Notes under the pieces: model-generated
Told to the model about the DNA's origin: nothing
The model's input: the letters and a program-made list of their open reading frames with translations, nothing else
Databases searched by the model: none
In this document: positions 23,201-35,200 of the stretch, piece by piece
Numbering within the stretch: the stretch's first letter is position 1
How the letters are laid out: each line of letters begins with the position of its first letter
Origin: Dendrocalamus latiflorus
Taxonomy: Eukaryota > Streptophyta > Magnoliopsida > Poales > Poaceae
Assembly (NCBI GenBank): GCA_017311315.1
Contig: CM029660.1
Span: 34,335,903-34,399,902, forward strand
Reading direction: 5' to 3'
Length of the DNA: 64,000 nt
Translations under genes and position numbers: made by a program

Positions 23201-26200
23201 AATTAGTATCAGAACCAACCTCAAATCGTGGTTGTCACGGCGTCACCTAGGCGACGCCTAGTTGTCCCGGCGGCCGGAGGGGGACACCAAGGCTTGTTGC
23301 CCAGGGCTGAGGAGCTAGGCGCCCACCTCTAGGCCGAATCCGGCCGCCTTAGGCTCTCCCCGCGCAGATATGGCCACCGTCGGCTTAGATCTAGAGCCGG
23401 CCGCCTCTTCCCGCACGTTGTCGGCGAGGAGGGAGCGGAGGTCGTCGATGGCCCGGATGAAGTCGTGGAAGTGTGCGCGGCAGAGCTTCTCGATCTCGGC
23501 AAGCGAGGTCAGCAGCGGCTCCGGCCTCCTGCACGCGAACGCGCGTCACACGAATTGCATGAGTTTAGCGTCAGAGGGGGCGGACCCAGCTGCCGCCGCC
23601 GGCACGTCGCCAGGGAGCTTGCGCCGCATCGAGATTTGAGGAGGGGGGAGGGGAGAGCAGTTGCCGAGTTGGGTGGCTTGCGTTGCTCGTGATCTGAGGA
23701 GGGGGGAGGGGAGAACAGTTGTTGAGTTGGGTGGCTGGTGGTGGGGTAAGGGTGAGAGTGAGGTTAGGGTTAGGATGGTTTTATATGGAATGAGGGGAAT
23801 GATCTGGATGGCTGGATCTATATCTAAGTGTTAGGATGGGTTTATATAGAATAAGGGGAATGATCTGGATGGTTGGATCTAGATCTAAGGGTTAGGATGG
23901 GTTTATATGGAATGAGAGGAATGATTTGGATGGTGATCTAGATCTAAGGACTAAGAAAATTGACTGAAAGTTAAGAAATTTTAAGGCAATTGTTGTCTAA
24001 CTACTATTGTCTAACTGTTGCCATGGCGGGCGCCTAGTTGACTAGGCGTCCAGGCGCTTTGGTCTTGCCGTGACTTGCCAGAGCGCCGTGACAACCTTGC
24101 CTCAAACTTTTCCTGTAAGTTGAGTTGGCAGCTGGAACATGACTTGTGTGAACCACCATCTTGGTCCAATGTTTTTCTCCGGAGTTTGGAATTTATTTCA
24201 CCATTCAGATTAAATTTAGTGAAAGCTCATCCATACTAGGATGGAGCAATAAACTGTGCTGCATACAAGGTTGTGAGGATACCTGGAATCGCTGCATTTT
24301 ACATAAGTGTGGTACGAACTGATTATTGTCTTTAGAGTAACTCCTCTGTGCAAGGATCAGCATTACTCAGCACATCTGAAAGCTCTATGCAGCATAACAT
24401 ATGTTATTGCCCACAGTTCATTATATCAAAAAATTCTTGAGAAAAATAATATAACTCTTATTTCTATTATGACAATGTAATCATGTCCATTTATCATAGT
24501 CTCTTAGTTTAATTGACTAAGCTATATTATACGGTGTTTTCCCTTTATTTATTTTTTATATATCTCGATCACTACCATTGTTTTGCCCATGACTTCTGTC
24601 CACTCTAATTGTTGTGATCTGTTAGCAGCTCTTGCCTTGGATCTTCTCGTGGACTTGGCGTGAATTCTAATTTTCTAAGACTAAGAAGACAGAAGAACAG
24701 CAATTGCAACAGCATGGCTAGTAGTATTAGTAGTGTGAGTAGTGCTTCCAATGGAAGTGAGCATGCAGTAGCTGCTGAAGGTGGTGATCTTTTAGCTGAT
24801 GCTGATTCTATGGCATGCCATCAATCTGATCCTCCCGCCAACAATGACATTGCTGGTAGCAAGATGGTCCTGTATCAAATTCCTTCTTAATTTACACAGT
24901 TTAGCATACTGAATTATTTTTTATTCTATATTTTGCTACTATTCTGCTGTTTGTTCTCGTTGTTCTCACTAGCTAAGTCCTAGTGCCATGATATTCTTAG
25001 CTACATCATTTTTGTGATCTACAGAAATCCATTTATGCTATTGTTGATATGCAAAAATATTTCTGAGCCATCTTTAATGAGCCAAAAATGCAAAATAGAG
25101 GAATATGACCTACTTAAATAATTCATAGTTTTTGGGAATACATAATGCTTTAAGCCTTTAAGTAAAAACAATGTAAATATTGATGGTGGTTAAATGAAAC
25201 AAAAAATCTGGACAGAAATAGAAAAAATAATGAATGGGGGCAGAAATTTCAGTACATGGCAGAGCACATATTATGCAGTTCATAGATGCTTATATATCTA
25301 CCTTGTCATGCATAGAAGTGTTTGTGTTTATGAGCAAATACCATACACCTGTACCTATCCTCACTTACAACATAGATACACTCATACACCCATGTATTTG
25401 TTCCATTCATGTCAAAAGTCAAAACTATTAGATGACCAAGTATAGCCCACATGTAGCCACTTGTGCATGAAGTTCTACTCTGGTGAATAAATCTTCATTC
25501 TGCATGTTACAGATGTCCTTAACTTTTTTTTTTGCAACATCTAGTTGGTCAAAGCAATATCACATAGTCATAGTATTGTTGTGCTGTGCTACACGAACTT
25601 AATGAAATCACTAGTCTTGATGCTTTGTGTTTGTGCAACCAGGTATCCAAGCGGCCTCGTTCTGACATAACGGAAGTTTCTTCTCATGCTGGCAAAGAAG
25701 TTAGGGAAAACATACAAGGTGCAAACGGTCAGGGTGGATGTTCTTGGGGCTGGGATGAAGAGGGGGTTGTGATGGACGTCAATTTACTTCTCTCAGAGTT
25801 TGGAGATTTTAGTGACTTTTTTCAAGAAGAGGAGTTAGATTTTGGTGAGGTAGGCATTCTATATTCCTACCTGTGGCAGTTATTTACCAATGGACCAAGG
25901 ATTACAATATTTAGATAGTGACTAAGTAACATGAGAGAACATCGCTGAGAGTGCTTAGCTCATTACTCATAGGTCTAATCTTAGTAGTACTGATTTATGC
26001 CACTTTTCATTCATTTAGTACATTCTAATTCTGTTAAACCTGCCATTAGTCATATTCTGTTCACTGGACTAAATTGTGTTAGTTTCACTAATTAGTATGT
26101 CTATTTAACCCCCTGAACTATTGCAGTATGTCTACTTAACCCCCTAGACTACAAAACTGGGTATCATACACCCAATACTTCTAAAACTGGTGCAAATAAC

Positions 26201-29200
26201 CTCCTAGACCGGTTTTAGAGGCGGTTTTGACATAGTGGCTGGTTTTCGATGCTGACATGGATGGTGACATGAAAGTCAAGTTATGAATCAGCAATCAAAT
26301 AAATGATAAATATTTTTTAAAAGAAATCAATCTCTCTCTGGCTCTCCCCAAATCGATGGCATCACTCCCAATCTGGCAACCCAACAGCTGACTGCCACAT
26401 CTCATCCCGCCACCGTCCAGCAAGCAGCAGGAGCCATCTTGGAGAAGAATCGGTGGATGAAGTGGCTGTCCTTGCTGCTCTCCAGTGGCGCCTCGCAGTC
26501 AGGCAGCTGCCATGTCCATGTCTTTAAAATAGGAGGAATCTGTGGAGACCAGAGGTGGTGGATCTCAATGGCAACAGCGAACATTGCCAGGAACATCGGG
26601 TACAGCCGCCGCTCGTCGGGGACCCAAGAAGCCAAGAACTCCATGCCTAGGCTCAGGCTGGACTATTAAGCCGCATGATTTGCGCCGAGAACAGAAATTG
26701 GGGAAGCAATCTGCCGCTCCAGGCAAGGTTATGTCCGAATCGAGGCGAATCTTGCGGGCGGGGTATACGAGTAGAGGACATTCAAGTAGTAGGATTTGGT
26801 TGCAAGGCTGTGGATGGTTCTAGTGCTTCTCTGCATGTAAGCATTGGCGAAAGTAGTGGCGAATCAAGTGGAGAAAGAAGGGCTCGAAGTTGCAGATGGC
26901 AACGGTGGGCTTGCTGGACCTAGAGAAGAGGGTAGCTGGATGTTTGCTGGACAGATTTTGGAGGAGTGCCGTCGATTGGTGTATCACTAGTGAGCACATG
27001 TGTGTGGAGAATGGGAAAGAGGGGAAAGACAAAGAAGAGGTGAAGAAGAGAATGGTGGGGGGGGGGGGGGGGGAGTAAAGGTCCATGCCATCATCCAGTT
27101 GTTGCGAAACATGTCCATGTCATCGTACACGGTGGCAAAACTACCTCTGAAACCACCTTAGGGGGTATTTGCTCCGGTTTCAGAACTTCAGGGGTGTAGA
27201 ATACCCAGATTTGTAGTTAGGGGGTTAAGTAGATGCACTATGATAGTTCGGGGGATCAAATATACTTTTTCCTAGGTCTAATGTTAATAGTACAGATTTA
27301 TACTATTTTTCAGTCATCTAGTACATTCTAATTCTGTTAAATCTCTCATTAGTCATATTCTGTTCACTGGACTAAATTGTCTTAGTTCCACTAATTAGGA
27401 ATTGCATTTTGATGTGCTGCTGCAATGCTGCATATTTTCTTAAGAAAAAAGTTACCACTTAGTACTGTCTCCTATACTATATTCTGATGCTAGAAGAACT
27501 ATCTTCTATGTAAAAGCCTGTGCAAGCATCTGATGTTATGATTGCTATATGTGTAACACTGTAACTCTATATATTAACTTACAGAAATAGTGTGGTGATC
27601 AATATTCATTGCGGATTAATTTTGCCCAATGATAGACACATCAATATTGCACACAGTATTCTTGACTTCTTGTCCTAACCAATATGAAGCTACCTAAGTA
27701 CCTGTCATTATTCAGTTCTTGACAATTATGGTGTTAGGGTACGCAAACTCTGGTTAAAATATTGTTTGTCAAGATTGTGTCACCACTGCTTTTTTAGTGT
27801 CTAGATTGTAACTAATGTCCGTTTATATAATTCCCCAGTTCACATGCCTTTCAAAATGTTGCTTGTGATATTACCATAAACTTGTGAAGAAATTTTCTTC
27901 TATTGTGTAATCTCACCCTTTTGCCTTCTACTTTGGCTGATAGTCATGAAATGACTCTTGGAATTCGTTTCTTGTTGGATCTAAACAAATTGGAGCATAG
28001 CATATAACAATTCATGACAGGCAAATACAGACCCATATAATAGACATTTATTTTTTTATTTGCATTTTTTGACTTACCTGCAATATTAATTCATATAAAT
28101 AATGTTCCGTTTCAAATAGCCTCCAGGTACTGCTGAATCACATGCCCTCGTAATCCCTGCTTCCGACTGTGGAGATGTTACATTCTCAGATAGCCCATCC
28201 ACAGCTATGGATATACCTGAACAGAGGCTTTCCCCAGTTGGTCTCACATCTTTGGAGGCATTTAACCACCAAACTATGACACCTATTCAGGATGTTGTTT
28301 CTAAAGTTCAAGAACCTCAGAAAGATATTGCATCACCTCCAGGGTCCCAACCCTTAGTGTTACCATCTGGTAGATTTGATTACCTTACCAAAGCTGAAGC
28401 AATGCTCACTTTTGCACCAGAATATGCAGCTGTTGAAATTCCTGTTGGTGAGATACCAACATCACTTTTTACAAATCCCTACTTGCCCAGATCAAAAAAA
28501 GCAGGGAGTTCTAGTTTTAGCTCAAGAGTTTATTCATATGATGTTACACAAAGATCTCAAATTGAGTCCACAGTAGGCAAGCCTGAGAAGTCTGTCAAAC
28601 TAACATCTGGTAATCTTTCACGTGACGTTGCTTCATCGAACTTATACACACTTGTCCAGGGTGGAGAAAAAGAGAGTGACAAGAGATTAAATAATACGGA
28701 CATACAGTCATGTAAGGGAGAAACATCACCACCTGTTTCTGGTGTAAATTCATTCAGTTCTTCTCTTGTTTCGCAAAAGAAGAATGACAGCATGTTTAAC
28801 GCTGGCTATTTCCTTCTATCTATGAAGACTGCTCTTGCAACTGAAATTGAATGCATCTCATTCCAGGCTGCCATGTGCAGAATAAGGCATACACTTTTGT
28901 CTTTGAGAAGCAAAGCACCTGCTGAGTTAAAAAGTGCCATATCCAGTTTTATGCATACAGAGGTCAGCAACAGTAAGTCAGATATGATTATCCCCAAATA
29001 TGACATAAAAAAGAAAGAAAATATAACAGTTAGGCTATCTGGTGATGTTGATGATGAAATGTATGATGGATCCCTAATGACGAATGTGGGAATTTGGAGG
29101 CCTGTTGGGGCTCCTAAAGGGGCAAAACCGCTTGAGTGTTTGTCCGCTAAAACATTTACTGGCACAAGTCCAAATCTGCCTACACAGAGGCAACCTATTG

Positions 29201-32200
29201 TGGATCTTCTCAGTGCCATGGCTCTGCTAGTTCAACAATCTACTTCATTTGTTGATCTTGCACTTGATATGGATGATGGACATGGTTCATTTTTCTGGCT
29301 TACCTTGGAGGAGCAAAAGAGACGTGGATTCTCCTGTGATCCTTCTATGGTTCATGCTGGCTGTGGCGGACTATTAGGAACATGCCATTCAAAGGATTGT
29401 GCTGGTGTTGATTTAGTTGATCCACTTGCTGCAGAGGTAAAATCTGATGTCTGTTTTTTCTTACCACTACTGCTCCTGCATTACACTGTTTTTCCATATT
29501 CCATTCTTCATGCTCAACCTCTTCTTTTGGGTACAGGTTTCAGAGTCATCCATGATTAGCTTGTTGCAGTCAGATATAAAAGCAGCTCTTAAAACTGCCT
29601 TTGCAAACATGGATGGTCCGTTATCGGTGATTGATTGGTGCAGGGGTCGAAGTAATGTTGCTGAATCTGCAGCTACAGGGGATGCCTACTGCTTTCAGTA
29701 CCCTTCCAGTGACATTCGAGAGTCGAGCGCTATACCCTTTGGTGGAGATTCAATGAGCCCACCCCATTCTAGCAATCGAGGTATTCGTGCCGCCATGTAT
29801 TATGAGTTGTTCTCTTAGCTTGATAATTCACTTTCCAAAATAATATTGCCAGAGGGAGCAAGACATGATTAATCATCTCACAGGAGATTGAATGTTGATG
29901 CAGGCACTTCAGAACCGGAGCATCAAAAGGGCTACCACCGTATTAGACCAACCATCGCTGCACTCCCTTCGCCTTCTCTGCTTGTCGGGTAGCATAATTT
30001 TGTTACCATGAACTATTTTTTAGCTTGAGTTTTGTGAGCATATCTTCTGCGTGAGTTACTGATATGAATATTGAAACTGTAGGTACCAGGACGATTGGTT
30101 AAAGACCTCTGCCAACTGTCTTAAATTGTGGGAGAAAGCACCTTTGGAACCTTATGCTTCGCCCAAGCCTGTAAGTTCCATAAGCTACTCTAGATCAGTA
30201 GATTTCATTCATTGTTTTGGTTGCTTTGGAAATAGCTCAATAATTTGCTTACTCATAACATTTTCTCATTTCTTTGCTCTTTCAGGTTACTTACTATGCA
30301 CTGTGCCCAGATATTGATATGCTTATTTCCGCGGCCACTGATTTTTTCCTTCAGCTTGGAACAAGTAAGTGTCTTATCATTTTGTTCTTGCTTCAGATTT
30401 TCTTTAGTCATCACTCATGAATGTGCAGTTGTTACATGGACCTAACAAGGCTTAAGGATCCTGGTGGTAGCTAGCTGGTTCCCACCAGCTTGGAACTAGT
30501 AGCCTGAGTGCTGCACACAAAATTTGAGAGAAAATTTAGCTATCCATAAGTAATACATGGTACTTAATTCACACAAGACAATCTTTACAGCTGATCCTTT
30601 TCTATGCATCTAAGATTCTATTGTTAACATCAAAATCAGATGTGATTATGAACATGAAAGACTCAATTCATCTTTGACGACATAATAGATGTAGGAAAGA
30701 AAAATAATAACAACACATTTGTTTTGTTGCTGCAGCGGCTTGTCATAGTATAGCAATCTCGTAATTTCCAAATCATTATTCTAATTCATTGCGGTGCAAA
30801 ATATTTTAACAACGTTTACTGTGCTTTGCTAATTCTGTGTCCTTATAGTTTATGAAGTTTGCAAACTGGGTACTCATTCACCGCAAAACAGTGGAGGACA
30901 AATGGAGCTATCCCCTGGAAAATATTTGCCTTCAGGACTTGTTCTTGTTGAGTGTCCTGAGCAAGTGAAGATTGGCAGCAACCACTTAAGTTCCATCAGT
31001 TCAATAAGTGATTATTTTCAAGCTCTTTCAAAAAATTGGAGTATGAAAAGCTTTGTAACATCTCTGGCAAGGATAATTAAGGGTATAAAGCTTACTTCAA
31101 GCATCTCTACAAATCAGAAAGAGAGCAGTTGCGGTCCTTGCACTGTAAGGCCTTTCTCAATTTGTTTCCTTTTGACTCAAGGAGCTTAACAAAACAATAG
31201 CTGTGTTGTTGACTTGTTTCTGCTTTATCATCGTGTTTTCTCATTTGTCCATCTGTCCAAATCATTAAGTTTTGACAAGGCTACTTTGTTTCTTTTATGA
31301 GAACAGCACACGAGAGCCGTACTGAAATAAATATACTAAAATATAAAAGCTGTACGAAAGGATTTTCACAACAAAAAAGAAAAGATCAAAAGACAGCTGA
31401 GTAACTGTGTCAATGGTGCTTCTTTAATCAGATATAATAATTGTCTTTGTTTTGTAGTCTGATTTGTTATTCTAGGCGACTTTTGCAGAGTTGTTACTTC
31501 TCTTACTTTCATTTTGCGCAAATAGAGCTTTCCTATTTTGTGGATGCAACCATGACCAGAGCTCCTGCCATGGATAAGTGCCATCGTTCATTCCCTCTTA
31601 TGATATTCATTCATGTAGGATATCATTAATGTCCTGCATTTGTTGCTACAATTACCATCATTGCTGTACACTTCACATAAATACAGACTGCAAGTTAGAG
31701 ATAATATACAGTGTTATTAAGTCGATCACTAGTCGTCCAGTCGGCCAGCGGCGCTCGATTGGAGCCACCAACTCGACTAGTTGAGCAAGCCAAGCGATAT
31801 GCTGTTGACTGGTCGACTTGGATCAACTAGTCATCGACTTGGAGACAAGTTGGGCAACTTGTGGGCAAGTGCGGGAGAGGGCGCATGACTTGGCATGTGA
31901 TTTGGGGTGGCCTAGCGTCAAGTTGAAACTGAAGAGGATAAAGGGTCTTGGGCACCCAAACCCTAGCAACTAGCAAGCAACTGCCGCTGGTTCTTGCCTC
32001 CACCCTATTGGTTCCCTCCCCTACGGTCATCTTGTAGCACCCGTCACCTTTGACCCTGGCTCAGGCTGCCGTCGGCAAGCGTCGCCTTGGCCTCTGGATT
32101 CGTCTCCCTCCACCCCTTTTCCCTCGGAGCCTTTTTCTCCTGAGCTCCCTTCTCTCTGCTTTGCTGCTCTGTTTTGCTGAATGCTGATCTGCTCTGTTTT

Positions 32201-35200
32201 TGCTCTAATGCTCCCAACCTCTTGTAGATTTAGTAGTAGCAGCGGCCAGCAAGTAGTAATGTACTAAATACTAATATAGTACTACCAGACTAGTAGTAGC
32301 AGCAAAGTGCTACTACTAGTGTAGTAGCAGAGTATCAGTGGTTGTAGTAGCACAGCAGCAGATGTGGTGGTAGCAGCTGCTCTGTTCTTAGTAGAAGATG
32401 AGGTAACATGCTTGTCCAAGGGTGGTTTGTTGGCAAGTCGACAAGTAGTCGACGACTAGTCGGCAAGTCGGTCCCTTGGTGACTCGACTCGACTTACCCA
32501 CTTAATAACCTTGATAATACATATGTAAGCCCAATTATTGAGTTTTTTGGACACAGACTCATTTAAGGACTCCACCCAGTCTTTTAGTTTTATGTAATCA
32601 TCCTACATTTTTGCCTGTCACTTCTAATTTACAAACCTTTTTCCATGCTTGAAACTTCTAAGCATTTATTTTTTTATGGGAAATAGTAGGGGAGAGCCCT
32701 ATTGAAATATATGGATTATGGAGTATAAAAGAAATACAGAGTTAGAGGAAGTCAAGATAATGAATATCCCTAAACATAACTAGACGAAGCAGCCACCATA
32801 GCTGTAGGCAATCCGACTTTTAGCCAATCTTATTCTGCAAATAGGAATTCCTCCATCTATGCTTGTTGGGAGGGATTTTCTTGAAGATCCAGTTATTTCT
32901 TTGAAGCCAGATATGCCAAAACAATCTAGAGCAATGAGTTCCTTAAAGAACAACTTCCTTGAGCCAGCCTGTGATTTCACCATCATCAGCATGCCAAATA
33001 TTTCAATTGACGTGTCCCAGTTGAGTAGTTGACATTAATCATACTACACTCTTTTTTTGCTGTTGGCAATTTGGCATAAAAAATAGATGCAACCAATCTC
33101 CCATGTTGTCAGAACAAAGTGCACAAGTTATAGTGTTATACCACCATCAACTCTAAAGTTCTTTCCATGAAGAAGAATGCTCTATGTTTAAGCATGCATT
33201 TATTTTTCCAGACCCACTTGTAAATAGGATATGCTTTTTCTTAGGGAACAGTAGGGGAGAACCCTCCCCTCCCTACTTAAAATGTAAATAGGAGATACTT
33301 GAATTTTCCATGTTAAAGCCAGATAAGACTTTTTAGCCACAAATTTGTCAGAACCCCAAATGAAAGACCAAATGTCTTGATCAGCATTTAATTCAATCAA
33401 AGAAATCCTCTGCTGTGGTTCTTGTTATTTGTGACATGCTTCAAGCTTTCAACTCTTGCTTTTCCACGGACGAATCAATATTTCTTACATGTTTTACCTG
33501 GAAAAGTGTTTCGCAATATGATAATCTATTTTAACACCTGTGGTCCATTGTACATGCAGGTAATTTATGTTGTTTGCCCATTTCCTGAACCATCTGCAGT
33601 TCTACAGACACTGGTAGAATGTTCTGTTGCTCTTGGGTGTGTTATTTTATCCCCAGAGGGAGAAAAGAAATCTTTCCTATATTCTCAGGTCACCAAAGCC
33701 CTAAACTGCATTGCTTCTGCCGATGAAGCATCAGCATCCAATGTTGTAATGCTTTCTGGATTCAGTATACCTAAGCTTGTCTTGCAGATTGTTACTGTTG
33801 AAACTTTACTGAGACTCCATAAACCAAACAATGAGCTTGCTGTTTTGAAGGACATAGCATTCACTGTGTACAACAAGGCTCGACGAATCCCACGGGCTGT
33901 TTCCACAAGTGAGATGTTTCAGTCACCTACTTATACGGGTAGATCTCAGTCGACAATGATGCATGTTACATCTCCAGGTCCTACCCTTTGGAAAGAATGC
34001 TTAGTCCCTCGGATGTCTGGACCAACTCTCTCCAGAGAAACAGAGTTTGATGCATCCATGAGGTCGGTAACATGGGATAACTCATGGCAACCAACTCGTG
34101 CTGGAGGGTTGCTGGACCCAAGTAAGCTCCCCGAGTTATGTGCTCAAGATGACAAGAAGTATGCCTTTGAGCCACTTTTCATATTAGCAGAGTCTGGGTC
34201 TGTTGATTATAATGCTGTAATGGAATCCTCAAAATCTGGAGTGGATGGAAGTGGTAGCGGGGTTTACAGTTCAGTTTCAGGAGGTGGCTCTGATACTGGA
34301 GCGAGCCCTCTACTCGAAGGGTCTGAGAGTGACACAGCAACAAGTCTTCATTGCTGTTATGGTTGGACTGAGGACTGGCGATGGTTAGTATGCATCTGGA
34401 CAGATTCTAGAGGAGAGTTATTGGACAGTGTAATATTTCCTTTTGGTGGCATTAGTAGCCGCCAAGACACTAAAGTTCTCCAAAGCCTTTTCATCCAAAT
34501 TCTGCAGCAGGGTTGTCAAATAATGTCTTCTTCTCCTGATCCTAGCAATGTGCGACCAAGAGATGTGATAATAACCCGTATTGGAGGTTTCCTTGAACTT
34601 GAAATCCAGGGTACTAATCGCTGTTAGCATAAACTCTACTTTTTATTTGTTAAGACTATAATGTGTGATTGTCTTGTAAAATTTGTATGCAGAATGGCAA
34701 AAAGCAATATACTCTTTTGGTGGTAATGAAGTCAAGAAGTGGCCTGTGCAGTTACGAAGATCTATACCTGAGGGTATTCCATCAAATGCTAATGGACCAA
34801 CACTCCAGCAGCAAGATATGGGCTTAATCCAAGACAGAAGCATGCCTTCTTCACCAAGCCCTCTGTACAGCCCTCATTCAAAATCTAGCTTCATGAAGGG
34901 GCAGTCAAGCAACAAAAAGCAGATCCTGGTGGAACAAACTGGAATGGACAGTCCAAGGGGTTCATTGCACTTGGTTCGCAGCATCAGTTTGGTTGCAGTT
35001 TCCCAAGACCATTCATTGCATCTCACATTCCAAGGGGATCTGTTGACCAGACCTACTTCTGGTAAGTGCCACATGTACCTACTTCTGTTGGTGCCCATTT
35101 GTTGTGGATCTTTGTTTAATGTGGCATTTTCTTAGAACAGTCTTAAGTAACTACTTCATGACCTTGTCATACATGAATATATCATACGATCATTTGCTTA

